Shown piece by piece: positions 43,655 through 52,850 of a stretch of DNA of 64,000 bases. Numbering within the stretch: the stretch's first letter is position 1; every line of letters begins with the position of its first letter. Under the pieces are notes generated by a model. The model saw nothing but the letters and a program-made list of their open reading frames with translations. It made no database searches and was not told the DNA's origin. Location of the stretch: positions 558,001 to 622,000 of the forward strand of contig NZ_JAUSTJ010000003.1 in the NCBI RefSeq assembly GCF_030812785.1. Reading direction: 5' to 3'. This DNA comes from Sphingomonas kyeonggiensis (GTDB taxonomy: Bacteria; Pseudomonadota; Alphaproteobacteria; Sphingomonadales; Sphingomonadaceae). The translations under genes and the position numbers were made by a program.

Positions 43655-44617
43655 ATGAACGGGCAGGTTTCGGATATTCTGGCAGAGGACGCCCGGGGGT
43701 GGGTGATCCGGCTGCAGGACTCGGCTTTCGCCGATTGGGACGGCTTCGCCGACTGGCTGGAGCGCGATCCCGCGCATTTGGCCGCCTATAACGCCGCGCT
43801 GGAGACCGACGAGGCGATGGCCGGGCTGTTCAGCCTGCCGCCTGCGCCGGTGACGGTGCCGGTGGTCGAGCCGGAGCCGGTGACGGCGCGCCCGTCGCGG
43901 CGGCTGTTCCTGATCTCGGGCGGCGCCATCGCCGCGGCGGTGGCAGGCGTGATCGGCTGGGCCAGCCTGGACAGCGGCCCGGGCATGCGGATCGAATATG
44001 CCACGCGCGCCGGCGAGCGCCGCGAGGTCGCGCTGGCCGACGGATCGAAGATGGTGCTGAACGGCGCCACCCGCGTCGCGATGCTCGACAAGCGCCATGC
44101 CGAGCTGATCGAGGGTGAGGCGCTGTTCACCGTGCGCCACGATGCCGCCGACCCGTTCATCGTCAGGACCGGCGACGTGACGCTGGAGGATGCCGGCACC
44201 GTGTTCAACGTGGTGCGCGATGCGACCGGGCTACGCGTATCGGTGGCAGAGGGTGCGGTGATCTACCAGCCCCAGGCCGATGCGGTGCGGCTGACGCCGG
44301 GCGACGCGCTGAGCGTGGCCGGCGGCGCGAAGCCCGAAGTGACGCGCACCGTCACCACCGATGTCGGCAGCTGGCGTGGCGGCCAGCTCGTCTATCGCAA
44401 CGCGACGCTGGAGCGTGTCGCGGCCGATGTGTCCCGCAACCTCGGCGTCCGGCTGCGGGTGGGCAAGGGGACGGAGGATATTCCGTTCACCGGCACGATC
44501 TCGACTCAGGGCGGCCCCGGTGCCGTGATCGAGCGCATCGCCGCGCTCACCGGCACCCGGGCGACCCGCGCAGGCAATGGATGGATGCTGGACACGATCG
44601 ACGGTGCGCCGCGCTGA
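43655..44617 (+). CDS. FecR-family anti-sigma/signal transducer
   Basis: A 320-residue inner-membrane protein: N-terminal DUF4880-type cytoplasmic part (WVIRLQDSAFADWDGFADWLERDP region), one helix near 88-108 (LFLISGGAIAAAVAGVIGW), the periplasmic FecR domain (GERREVALADGSKMVLNGATR, ELIEGEALFTV) and a C-terminal STN-like fold (YRNATLERVAADVSRNLGV). It holds the sigma factor until the receptor signals ligand. I choose ATG 43655, with gagg 6 nt upstream, over GTG 43649. It overlaps the receptor gene by 14 nt. Confidence 0.9.
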   Translation: MNGQVSDILAEDARGWVIRLQDSAFADWDGFADWLERDPAHLAAYNAALETDEAMAGLFSLPPAPVTVPVVEPEPVTARPSRRLFLISGGAIAAAVAGVIGWASLDSGPGMRIEYATRAGERREVALADGSKMVLNGATRVAMLDKRHAELIEGEALFTVRHDAADPFIVRTGDVTLEDAGTVFNVVRDATGLRVSVAEGAVIYQPQADAVRLTPGDALSVAGGAKPEVTRTVTTDVGSWRGGQLVYRNATLERVAADVSRNLGVRLRVGKGTEDIPFTGTISTQGGPGAVIERIAALTGTRATRAGNGWMLDTIDGAPR

Positions 44618-46985
44618 TCTGATCCTTCCGCTGGCGCTGCTGGCCGCTCCGCCCGCGCTGGCGCAGGAGAAGCGGCACAGCGTCTCCGTGCCTGCAGGCC
44701 GGCTCGACGCCGCGGTGTTCACGCTCGGCCGCCAGACCGGCAGCAGCATCGGCCTGCGCGAGCCCGGGCTCGGCGGGATCACCGTCCGCCCGGTCAAGGG
44801 CAAGCACACCATCGACGGCGCGCTGGCCGAGATGCTGAGGGGCAGCAACGCCCGTGCCCGCCGCGTCGCGCCCGGCACCTGGCTGATCGAGCGCGCGCCG
44901 CCGGTGCGCCCCAAGCCGCGCCCTGCGCCGCCGCCCGAGGAGCCCGATGCCCCGCCGGCCGAGATCCTGGTCACCGGCAGCAAGCGCGACATCCCGCTCA
45001 AGGCCTATCCGGGCGGCGTCCAGATCGTCGAGGGCGAGGATATCCCCGTCTCCGAAGGCGGGCAGGGCAGCGACGTGATCGCCAACCGGGTGGCCAGCCT
45101 CGCCTCCACCCATCTCGGGCCGGGGCGCAACAAGCTGTTCATCCGCGGCATCGCCGATTCGAGCTTCGTCGGCCCGACCCAGGCGACCGTCGGGCAATAT
45201 TGGGGCAACAGCCGGATCACCTACAGCGCGCCCGATCCGGACCTGAAGCTCTACGATATCGGCCGGGTCGAAGTGCTCGAGGGACCGCAGGGCACGCTCT
45301 ATGGCGCCGGATCGCTGGGCGGCGTGGTCCGCGTGGTGCCGCGCGTGCCGGACCTGTTTGCCAGCGGCGGCCAGGTCTGGGGCGGCGGCTCGGTCACGGA
45401 GCATGGCGCGCCGGGCTGGGACGTCGGTGGGATCGTCAACGTGCCGATCAAGGAAGGCGATGTGGCGCTGCGCGCGCTCGTCTTCAGCGCGCTCGACGGC
45501 GGTTATATCGACGACCGCGAGCGCGGCCTCAACGACGTCAACCGCGTACGCACCACCGGCGGCCGCGTGGCGCTGCGCTGGAACCTCGACGGCTGGACCT
45601 TCGACCTGGGCGGCGTCGGCCAGAGCATCGAGGGCCGCGACGCGCAATATTCGGATGGCGAAGGCGACGGGCTCACCCGATCGAGCGCGATCGCCCAGCC
45701 CTTCAAGAACGACTTCTGGCTGGGCGAGTTCGTCGTCCGCAAGCATTGGGGCGACCTGGAGCTGAGCTCGGCCGCGGCTTATGCGAGGCAATATGTGTCG
45801 GAAGTGTTCGCCGGTGCCTCGGTCGCCGACATCAACCAGGGCTTTCCCTTGCCGGCGGTCGGCGCGCCGCTGATCGGCTATCGGCAGATCAACCGGGTCA
45901 GCATGCTGACCAGCGAGACGCGGCTCTCGCGCCGCGGGCCGCGCGGTACGGGCTGGCTGATCGGGGTGAGCTTCCTGCAGAATCGCGGGCGAGTGAACCG
46001 CAATTTCGGTGCGATGCGCGCGGCGCTGACCGGCGTGCGCAACAGCGTCGACGAGGCGACCCTCTATGGCGAGGGCACGATCGAGCCGGTGCGCGGCGTT
46101 ACGATCACCGCGGGCGGGCGGCTGACCAATTCACATCTGACCGGCAATTCGGAGGATGTGGACCGCTATCTCGCCTTTCGCGAGGATCCGCGCGCCCGCG
46201 CGGCACGCACCGAGACGCGCTTCCTGCCCTCCGCCGCGATCGCCTGGCGGCCCGCGGACGGGCTGACCCTGTTCGGCCGGTTCGAGCAGGGTTTCCGCCC
46301 GGGCGGCCTGGCGGTGCGCCGCGACGTGATCCAGCGCTTCCAGGGCGACCGGCTATCCACCGTCGAGGCGGGCGGGCGCTATACCGAGAGCGGGCTTTCG
46401 GTATCGGCCAACGCCTCGATGACCTGGTGGACCAGCATCCAGGCCGATTTGATCGACGGCTTCGGCTTCCCGACCACCGCCAATATCGGCGACGGGCGGG
46501 TGCTGTCGCTCGGCGTGGCGGTGCGCTGGCAGCCGCTACCCGGGCTCGACCTCGACGGTTCGCTCTACCTGAACGACAGCAAGGTCACCGATCCCTCGCA
46601 AGCGGTGTTCCCGCTGGCAGAGGGGCCATCGGACTTCAACCGGCTGCCCAATGTCGCCGATGCGAGCGGACGGCTCGGCGCGGCCTATCGCCACGCGCTG
46701 GGCGACGCTGTAGAGTTCTCCGCGAGCTCCTATCTCCGCTATGTCGGCCGCTCGACATTGGGCATCGGCCCGGTGCTCGGCCGGCCGCAGGGCGATTATG
46801 TGGATACCGGCATGGAGCTCCGCCTGGAGCATGGGCGGCGGGCGATCACGCTGACCGCCACCAACCTGTTCGACACCCGCGGCAACCGCTTCGCGCTGGG
46901 CTCGCCGCTGCTGATCCGCGACGAGAAGCAGGTCACGCCGCTGCGCCCGCGCACCGTGCGGCTGGGCGTCGAAATCGGCTTCTGA
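44604..46985 (+). CDS. TonB-dependent receptor with STN signalling domain
   Basis: About 793 residues. A signal peptide (ends PALAQE) is followed by an STN domain (residues ~22-95, SVPAGRLDAAVFTLGRQTG and the VKGKHTIDGALAEML segment), a Pro-rich linker, the plug (EILVTGSKRD, IRGIADSSF, VEVLEGPQGTLYGAGSLGG) and a barrel ending VEIGF. With the ECF sigma factor and FecR upstream, it forms a cell-surface signalling set that senses and imports a ligand, most often a siderophore or haem, less often a glycan. Start is uncertain: GTG 44604 suits the signal peptide, ATG 44577 and 44581 are alternatives; all overlap the FecR end. Confidence 0.9.
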   Translation: MRRADLILPLALLAAPPALAQEKRHSVSVPAGRLDAAVFTLGRQTGSSIGLREPGLGGITVRPVKGKHTIDGALAEMLRGSNARARRVAPGTWLIERAPPVRPKPRPAPPPEEPDAPPAEILVTGSKRDIPLKAYPGGVQIVEGEDIPVSEGGQGSDVIANRVASLASTHLGPGRNKLFIRGIADSSFVGPTQATVGQYWGNSRITYSAPDPDLKLYDIGRVEVLEGPQGTLYGAGSLGGVVRVVPRVPDLFASGGQVWGGGSVTEHGAPGWDVGGIVNVPIKEGDVALRALVFSALDGGYIDDRERGLNDVNRVRTTGGRVALRWNLDGWTFDLGGVGQSIEGRDAQYSDGEGDGLTRSSAIAQPFKNDFWLGEFVVRKHWGDLELSSAAAYARQYVSEVFAGASVADINQGFPLPAVGAPLIGYRQINRVSMLTSETRLSRRGPRGTGWLIGVSFLQNRGRVNRNFGAMRAALTGVRNSVDEATLYGEGTIEPVRGVTITAGGRLTNSHLTGNSEDVDRYLAFREDPRARAARTETRFLPSAAIAWRPADGLTLFGRFEQGFRPGGLAVRRDVIQRFQGDRLSTVEAGGRYTESGLSVSANASMTWWTSIQADLIDGFGFPTTANIGDGRVLSLGVAVRWQPLPGLDLDGSLYLNDSKVTDPSQAVFPLAEGPSDFNRLPNVADASGRLGAAYRHALGDAVEFSASSYLRYVGRSTLGIGPVLGRPQGDYVDTGMELRLEHGRRAITLTATNLFDTRGNRFALGSPLLIRDEKQVTPLRPRTVRLGVEIGF

Positions 46986-47101
46986 CCTTTTCCGAAATTT
47001 TTTCGCGCGGCGTTGCGGGATCGCCACACCTGCTCCGTCTCAACCATGCCCCCGAGGCAAGCCACGAGCGTCGTCCCCCGGCATCGATGGCATGTCTCGA
47101 C

Positions 47102-47156
47102 CCCCGGGAGGGCCGCGCCATGCGTATCTGTGCCCCGGCGCGTACCCCTCCCGGGG
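47102..47156. repeat. 11-bp inverted repeat in leader of GT2-GtrA gene
   Basis: ccccgggaggg (47102-47112) is the exact reverse complement of ccctcccgggg (47146-47156), with a 33-nt spacer, about 42 nt before the start codon at 47198. The 212-nt gap also shows no gene. The stem does not cover the ribosome site, so it could be a terminator remnant or a leader structure. Confidence 0.5.
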
Positions 47157-47197
47157 CCCATTCGGGACCCGACAAACCGGGCCCATAAAGGGATCGC

Positions 47198-48346
47198 ATG
47201 AAGCTCTTCCTCGACAGCGAGATCGCACGGTTCGCTCGCGTCGCCCCCGGCACCGCCCTCGAACTCGCGGTCGTCATCCCCACCTTCAACGAACGCGCCA
47301 ATGTGCCGCTGCTGATCGAAAAGCTCGATGCGGCGCTGGCCGGACGGCACTGGGAAGCGATCTTCGTCGACGATGACAGCCCCGACGGCACCGCCGATGC
47401 GGCGCGGGCGCTCGGCCTGCGCGATCCGCGCGTGCGGGTGATCCAGCGGATCGGCCGGCGGGGGCTTTCCAGCGCGTGCATCGAGGGGATGTGTGCTACC
47501 GCCGCGCCGATCGTCGCGGTGATCGACGGCGACCTGCAGCATGACGAGACGCTGCTGCCCAGGATGCTCGATGCGCTGGCGGGCGATGCCGGCCTCGACC
47601 TGGTGATCGGATCGCGCTTCGTCGTGGGCGGCGGCACCGGCGAATGGGACGACGACCGGGTGGCCAAGTCCGCCCTGGCGACCCGGCTCTCGCGCCATGT
47701 GCTCAAGGCCGACCTGTCCGACCCGATGAGCGGCTTCTTTATGATCCGCGCCGGCGTGGTGCGCGAGCTGGTGCCCAGGCTCTCGGCGATCGGTTTCAAG
47801 ATCCTGCTCGACATCATGACCGCCTCGCCGCGGCCGCTGAAGTTCCGCGAGCTGCCCTATGTGTTCCGCACCCGGGCGCTGGGCGAGAGCAAGCTCGATC
47901 ATGTCGTGGCGATGGAATATCTGATCGCGCTGTACGACCGGATGTTCGGCAAGGTCGTGCCGGTGCGCTTCGCGATGTTCTCGGCGATCGGCGGGCTGGG
48001 CGCGGCGGTGCATTTCGCGGTGCTGGCGGCGCTGTTCTGCGGGTTCGGCTGGACCTTTGTCGGTGCGACGATGCTGGCGGTGCTAGCGGCGATGACCTTC
48101 AACTTCCTGCTCAACAATGCGCTGACCTATCGCGAGCAAAGGCTGAAGGGCGCGGGAAAATTGCTACGCGGCTGGGCGCGCTTCTGCGTGGTGTGCGGTG
48201 CGGGGGCCGCGGCGAATGTCGGCGTCGCGACGTTCCTGCATAATGTCCAGCACGGCGACTGGCGGCTGTCGGCGCTGGCCGGGATCGCGGTGGCGGCGGT
48301 GTGGAATTTCGCGCTATCGTCGCGGTTCGTGTGGGGGCGGTACTAG
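47198..48346 (+). CDS. GT2 glycosyltransferase fused to GtrA-like membrane domain
   Basis: 382 residues. The N-terminal ~240 form a dolichyl-phosphate-mannose-synthase-like GT2 (LAVVIPTFNERANVPLL, IFVDDDSPDGT, VIDGDLQHDE with DxD-type motif, DLVIGSRFV, SDPMSGFFMIR). The last ~130 residues have four helices of the GtrA/DPMS_C type (RFAMFSAIGGLGAAVHF, AMTFNFLLNNALTY). It should load a sugar onto polyprenyl phosphate and perhaps help flip it, supplying membrane GT-C enzymes such as the one at 41431. The fusion itself is known in bacteria. Confidence 0.9.
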   Translation: MKLFLDSEIARFARVAPGTALELAVVIPTFNERANVPLLIEKLDAALAGRHWEAIFVDDDSPDGTADAARALGLRDPRVRVIQRIGRRGLSSACIEGMCATAAPIVAVIDGDLQHDETLLPRMLDALAGDAGLDLVIGSRFVVGGGTGEWDDDRVAKSALATRLSRHVLKADLSDPMSGFFMIRAGVVRELVPRLSAIGFKILLDIMTASPRPLKFRELPYVFRTRALGESKLDHVVAMEYLIALYDRMFGKVVPVRFAMFSAIGGLGAAVHFAVLAALFCGFGWTFVGATMLAVLAAMTFNFLLNNALTYREQRLKGAGKLLRGWARFCVVCGAGAAANVGVATFLHNVQHGDWRLSALAGIAVAAVWNFALSSRFVWGRY

Positions 48347-48357
48347 GTCGCCACCTT

Positions 48358-48442
48358 CCAGTTCCCCGGCGAAAGCCGGGGCCCAGGGTCACAAGCGAGT
48401 CGGCAGAGAAACCCTGGGCCCCGGCTTTCGCCGGGGAACTGG
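48358..48442. repeat. 32-bp perfect inverted repeat between convergent genes
   Basis: 48358-48389 is the exact reverse complement of 48411-48442; the core ttccccggcgaaagccgggg matches the unit at 2211-2312 with one base changed. It occupies nearly the whole 103-nt gap between the GtrA-fusion gene and mprF and ends 8 nt before the mprF stop. A strong bidirectional hairpin. Confidence 0.88.
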
Positions 48443-48449
48443 TATTTGG

Positions 48450-51023
48450 CTACGCCACCAGCCGCAGCCGCTTCCTGAGCGCCGCGCTCCGCGAGCTTCC
48501 GCCCACCAGCGTCTGCAGGTCGATCATCCCGCGGGCCAGTCCCAGCCCTGGGGGCGCCGCGATGTAGCGCGCGGTCCAGACCGGAGAGAACTTGTCCTTG
48601 TAGGCGCGCAGGCCCTCGAAGCCGTAAAAGGCGTCGCCGTGGCGATAGAGCAGCGCCCCGATCCGCGCCCACATCGGCGCGAGGCGGCGCGATTCGATGC
48701 CCGACAGCGGCGCCATGCCGAGGTTGAACCAGCGATAGCCCTGGTCGCGGCCCCATAGCATCAGCTGGACGAACAGATAGTCCATCGTGCCATAGGGCAT
48801 CTCGGCGAGGTGGCGCATCAGGTCGACCGACAGCTCCTCGCGATTCTCGGTCGCCCAGATATTGGCGAAGGCGACGATGTGGCCGTGCTGGCGGACCAGC
48901 GCGCAATCGAAGCGGGCGAGATAGGCAGGGTCGAACCGGCCGACCGAGAAGGTCTTCTCGCCATGCCCCTTGTCCTGCAGCCAGGCGTCCGAGACGGCGC
49001 GCAGCTCGGGCATCAGCGCGGGAACCTCGGCGGCGGGGACGATCTCGAAGCTGGCGCCCTCGCGCGCGGCGCGGCGCTCGGAATGGCGTAGCGAGCGCTT
49101 CTCCGAGCCTTCCATCGAGAAGCCGGGCAGGGAGACGCGGGCTTCCTCGCCATATTTGACGAGCTGGAGGCCGAGGTCGATCGCGATCGGCAGGGCCTCG
49201 GCCGAGATCTGGTAGAGGAGCAGCCGGCCCTGCGCCGCATCCGCCATCTCGCGGATACGCCAGAGCAGGTCGCCCCATTCCTCCTTGGGGCCGACCGGAT
49301 CGCCCATCACGATCCAGCTCTGGCCCTGCACCTGGTACATCAGCAGCGTCTCGCCGCTCTCCGAGCGGAGGAAGCGCTTGTCGCCGGCATAGGCGAGCAA
49401 CGCGTCGGTGCGGTTGGCATGGACCAGGGCGGTGCGCGGCAGCTCGGTATCGGGGGCATGCTCCTCGCGCTTCGGTTGGGCATAGCCGAACCACTGGGTG
49501 ACCGCGACGCAGGTGAGCGCGACTGCCGTGGCGAAGCTGGCGCGCAGGAAGCGCGAGGCGTCGCCGCGCCAGGCGAACTCCCACCACAGATCGTCCTGAT
49601 AGGGCACGTGCTTGAAGGCGAAGAAGCCGATCCAGGTGGCGAGGCCGGCAGCGACCGCGACCGAGACCAGGGCGCGGCCGGTGAGCGCGCTGGTCAGCGC
49701 GGTCTTGCGGTAGAAGGCGGTGCGCGAGAGCTGGAGCAGCCCGGCGATGACCAGCAGGATCGCCGCTTCCTCATAGTCGACGCCCTTGACCAGCGAGAAC
49801 AGCGCGCCGGCCAGCAGGAGCGTGCGGCAGAGATGGAAGGCGGCATCGAGCCGGCGATAGAGCGCAGGGGCGATCAGCAGCAGCGCGGTGCCGGCCAGGC
49901 TCGCCGCGATGTGCGAGGCCTCGACGAACGGCAGGGGGACGAAGGCGTGGAGGTCGCGCAGGCGGGCCGGGATCGCCGGGAGCGAGCCCGAGACGAGCAG
50001 GACGATGCCGCCGACGAAGACCAAAGCCGCCAGGAAGGTCGGGGCGAGGCCGTGCATGGCGAGTCCGACGGCGCGGATCGCGGCGAGCGGCTTCCGCAGC
50101 TGGCGGCGCTCGTGCACCGCGAGCAGGGCGGCGGCGACGAGCAGCGGGAGGACGTAGTAGATCAGCCGGTAGAGGATCAGCGCCGCGAGGATGCGTGAGG
50201 GGTCGGCACCGGGCAGCACCGCCAGCATCACCGCCTCGAACACGCCGACGCCGCCGGGGACGTGGGTCACCAGCGCGGCGATGATCGCCAGGGCATAGCC
50301 GAGGAAGAAGGCGGGGAAGGCGTGGAGGCCGGCGCCGGGGACGAGGACCAGCAGCGCGGCGCTGGCCAGGGCCAGGTCGATCGCCGAGGTGGCGATCATG
50401 CCGAGCGCCTGGGGCAGGCTGGGCGCGCGGAAGTGCCAGCGCCACAGCTTCACTTCGCGGGCGGGGCCGCGCAGCAGCGCGAGGACGCCGAGGGTAGCGA
50501 CCAGGATGGCGATGCCGATCCCGCGCTGGATGCTGGCGGAAATGGTGAAGCCGGCAAGCTCTAGCCCGCCGCCGTGCAGCGCAAGCGCGGCGCCGGCCAT
50601 GACGACCACGCCCGACCAGAAGGTGATGCTCGCAGTGGCGATCACCTTGACGACGTCGGCGGTGTCGAGCCCGGCGGCGTGATAGACGCGGTAGCGCGCC
50701 GATCCGCCGGTGAGCAGCGCGAAGCCGAGATTGTGGCTGAGCGTATAGCTGGTGAACGAGGCGAGCGCGGCGGTGCGATAGGGCAAGGTCCGGCCGATGA
50801 TGCGCAGCGCCAGCACGTCGTACAGGGTCAGCATCGCATAGCTGCCGGCGGTCAGCGCCAGCGCGGCGGCGATCTGCCAGGCGCCGATCGCGTGGAAGGC
50901 GATGCGGACGTCGTGCCAGCGCACTTCGTGGAGGAGGCCGCGCAAGGCCGCGAAGGCGAGCGCGACGATGCCGATCACCGCGCCGACCTGCAGCGCGGTC
51001 CTGTGGGCGGGGCGCAGGGTCAC
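48450..51023 (-). CDS. mprF: aminoacyl-phosphatidylglycerol synthase/flippase (MprF)
   Basis: 857 residues: an N-terminal flippase region of about 14 helices (SHNLGFALLTGGSARYR, THVPGGVGVFEAVML) and a C-terminal DUF2156 GNAT-fold synthase (MYQVQGQSWIVMGDPVG, FANIWATENREELSVDLMRH, YRWFNLGMAPLSGI, AYKDKFSPVWTARYI). It transfers lysine or another amino acid from tRNA to phosphatidylglycerol and flips the product, lowering surface charge and raising resistance to cationic peptides and acid. GTG 51023 is 5 nt from the DUF2147 stop; no strong ribosome site is seen, fitting coupled translation. The two genes upstream belong to the same unit. Confidence 0.93.
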   Translation of the reverse strand: MTLRPAHRTALQVGAVIGIVALAFAALRGLLHEVRWHDVRIAFHAIGAWQIAAALALTAGSYAMLTLYDVLALRIIGRTLPYRTAALASFTSYTLSHNLGFALLTGGSARYRVYHAAGLDTADVVKVIATASITFWSGVVVMAGAALALHGGGLELAGFTISASIQRGIGIAILVATLGVLALLRGPAREVKLWRWHFRAPSLPQALGMIATSAIDLALASAALLVLVPGAGLHAFPAFFLGYALAIIAALVTHVPGGVGVFEAVMLAVLPGADPSRILAALILYRLIYYVLPLLVAAALLAVHERRQLRKPLAAIRAVGLAMHGLAPTFLAALVFVGGIVLLVSGSLPAIPARLRDLHAFVPLPFVEASHIAASLAGTALLLIAPALYRRLDAAFHLCRTLLLAGALFSLVKGVDYEEAAILLVIAGLLQLSRTAFYRKTALTSALTGRALVSVAVAAGLATWIGFFAFKHVPYQDDLWWEFAWRGDASRFLRASFATAVALTCVAVTQWFGYAQPKREEHAPDTELPRTALVHANRTDALLAYAGDKRFLRSESGETLLMYQVQGQSWIVMGDPVGPKEEWGDLLWRIREMADAAQGRLLLYQISAEALPIAIDLGLQLVKYGEEARVSLPGFSMEGSEKRSLRHSERRAAREGASFEIVPAAEVPALMPELRAVSDAWLQDKGHGEKTFSVGRFDPAYLARFDCALVRQHGHIVAFANIWATENREELSVDLMRHLAEMPYGTMDYLFVQLMLWGRDQGYRWFNLGMAPLSGIESRRLAPMWARIGALLYRHGDAFYGFEGLRAYKDKFSPVWTARYIAAPPGLGLARGMIDLQTLVGGSSRSAALRKRLRLVA

Positions 51024-51028
51024 GGCGC

Positions 51029-51457
51029 TCAGCCGCGCTGCCAGACCTGCGACTTGCAGATCCAGCCGCCGAGGATGCACCCGCTGATCTTCAGGCTGTT
51101 CGGGCCCTGCTGCTCGATCTTCGAGTAGAAGGTCTGGCCCATGTCGGGGACGAAGACCCGGCCCTGCCACTTGCCGTTGCCGGTGGGGTGATAGTCCTGG
51201 AGCAGTTCGGTGCCGATCAGCTTGGCGACGCCGCTGTCCTTGGCGTCCTGCTGCGCCTCGGCATTGGCCCAGACCACCCAGCCGCACAGCTTGTCGCCGC
51301 AGGCGCCGGTCTGCACCTTGACGGTGCCGCGCGGGTTGACCCAGGTGCCGACCACGCCGGTCGATGCGGCGGCGACCGGGGCCTGGGCGGAGGCCTGAAC
51401 GGTGCCCAGCACCGTGGCGGCGAGGCCGATGCCGGCCAGGATCTTGCCGAAGCGCAT
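51029..51457 (-). CDS. DUF2147 exported protein
   Basis: 142 residues with a signal peptide (ends ASAQA). The mature part GTWVNPRGTVKVQTGACGDKLCGWVVWA and the late ISGCILGGWICKSQVW (shown in part) are the DUF2147 pattern, a lipocalin-like beta-barrel with paired cysteines that probably form disulfides. Function is unknown in general. Being 5 nt before mprF and 75 nt after the VirJ-like gene suggests a lipid-related role in the envelope; that is inference. Confidence 0.85.
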   Translation of the reverse strand: MRFGKILAGIGLAATVLGTVQASAQAPVAAASTGVVGTWVNPRGTVKVQTGACGDKLCGWVVWANAEAQQDAKDSGVAKLIGTELLQDYHPTGNGKWQGRVFVPDMGQTFYSKIEQQGPNSLKISGCILGGWICKSQVWQRG

Positions 51458-51532
51458 GTCGAATTCCCTCTGTTGGTCCGTTGTCGCGGCCAGCTCTAGC
51501 TAGGCGCGGCTGTCCGCTGCGTGATCCCAAAC

Positions 51533-52264
51533 CTAAATATTGGTAATGTTGGCGATGCCGGCGCGGAGCGTCTTGAACAGCGTGTCCGGATCATGGTGGA
51601 GCATGTGCCCGCCGGGCAGCGCCACGCGCCGGACATTGGGCTGGGTCAGCATCGGGCAGAGGCTGTCCTTCTCCTCCACGCCCTGCACGCAGAGCGTCGG
51701 CACCCAGGTCAGCTGGCGGCCGGTGGGCAGCGCCATCGCATCGGGCTTGGCCCAGTTGAACAGCTCGGACGGGCTGGCGCGGTAGAAGACCGTGTCTGTC
51801 GGCACCACGAGCGCGACCATCTTCACCCTGGCCCGCAGGTCGGCGGGCAGGCCGGTCAGCCCGACATGCATCATGTCCGCGCCGAAGGACTGGCCGACCA
51901 GCACCAGCCGGTCCGCGTGACCAAAGGCCAGCGCGCGGCGCGCCGCGTCGGCGATCAGCGCCTGCACCTCGGCGGGGGTACGCTCGTGCCGGAAATAGGC
52001 GAGCGAGCTGACGCCCACCACCGGCACGCCCTCGCCGGCGAAGCGCCGGGCGATCTCCGGCCCCATGCCGATCCTGAAGCCCATGTCGCCCGAGACCAGC
52101 ACCACCGCCAGACCCTTGGCCGCGGGCGGCGTCGGGCGGGTGGGGGCGATGTCGAAATAGACCGGCCCGCCCAGATAGCCGATATAGCCGAGCCAGCCGG
52201 TGAAAGCGGCGAGCAGCAGCGCCAGCGCGGCGAGCGTGACCTTCAATTTGCGATGGCGGCGCAT
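51533..52264 (-). CDS. VirJ/AcvB-like serine hydrolase
   Basis: A 243-residue protein with an N-terminal membrane anchor or signal helix (LKVTLAALALLLAAFTGWLG). The rest matches the bacterial virulence protein VirJ/AcvB domain: VVLVSGDMGFRIGMGPEIARR, the nucleophile motif GQSFGADMM with Ser126, and LPGGHMLHHD with the catalytic His near the end. AcvB of Agrobacterium is known as a periplasmic hydrolase of lysyl-phosphatidylglycerol and is linked to the MprF homologue LpiA. Here the same pairing is seen with mprF two genes downstream. ATG 52264 has aaggag 7 nt upstream; the open frame extends to 52336. Confidence 0.85.
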   Translation of the reverse strand: MRRHRKLKVTLAALALLLAAFTGWLGYIGYLGGPVYFDIAPTRPTPPAAKGLAVVLVSGDMGFRIGMGPEIARRFAGEGVPVVGVSSLAYFRHERTPAEVQALIADAARRALAFGHADRLVLVGQSFGADMMHVGLTGLPADLRARVKMVALVVPTDTVFYRASPSELFNWAKPDAMALPTGRQLTWVPTLCVQGVEEKDSLCPMLTQPNVRRVALPGGHMLHHDPDTLFKTLRAGIANITNI

Positions 52265-52382
52265 GCGCGAACTCCTTGAAACTCCACGCCGTGTAGCTCG
52301 TCGCAACTCGCGCTCCGGTGACCGGATCATGACCAAAGCTTAACGTGACTTGGCCCCGCCCCACAGGCATCCCGACGCTGCA

Positions 52383-52850
52383 ATGACGAGTACCGACATT
52401 CCGGAAAACGCCACGACCAAAGGCCGCGCCAGCCGCGGGACCGACGGGTTCGTGCTGATTCTGGTCCTTTCCTTCGCGCTGAGCGCCATGGTGATCCTGG
52501 GCTGGGCCTGGCGATCGGGCGTCAACCACATCTTCGCCGCGCAGACCGGCGCGAGCCTGTTCCCCGGCTTCACCGCCGAGACGCCGGGCAACGCCGCGCA
52601 CGGCCTGATCGTCACCAGCCTGCGCTCGGGCAGCGAGGCGGCGCTGGACGGCATGGAAGTGGGCGACGCGATCGTCGCGATCGACGGCCGCAACGTCGAC
52701 ACGCTCGACCAGGCCCGCCGCTACCTGCGCGACGACCATCATCCAGACGTATATCTCGACTTGGTCCACCAAAAGCAGCTACGCCATCTCAAGCTCTTGC
52801 GAACCGCAGGTGGAGAGAATGGGGCACAAGCTGCTGCTGGTGGAGGATGA
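52383..52850 (+). CDS. small membrane protein with PDZ domain
   Basis: 155 residues: one helix at about 23-42 (FVLILVLSFALSAMVILGW) and a periplasmic PDZ domain (GLIVTSLRSGSEAALDGMEVGDAIVAIDG and the VDTLDQARRYL helix, in parts). No protease domain is present. It overlaps the response-regulator gene by 32 nt, so it is translated with the two-component system and may be a periplasmic input that binds unfolded peptide ends or the kinase. It is divergent from the VirJ-like gene. Confidence 0.8.
   Translation: MTSTDIPENATTKGRASRGTDGFVLILVLSFALSAMVILGWAWRSGVNHIFAAQTGASLFPGFTAETPGNAAHGLIVTSLRSGSEAALDGMEVGDAIVAIDGRNVDTLDQARRYLRDDHHPDVYLDLVHQKQLRHLKLLRTAGGENGAQAAAGGG

Noticed and set aside
51024..51530. 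Extension of the mprF frame upstream
   Set aside because: It overlaps the DUF2147 gene in another frame and lacks similarity to MprF; the flippase region starts at 51023.
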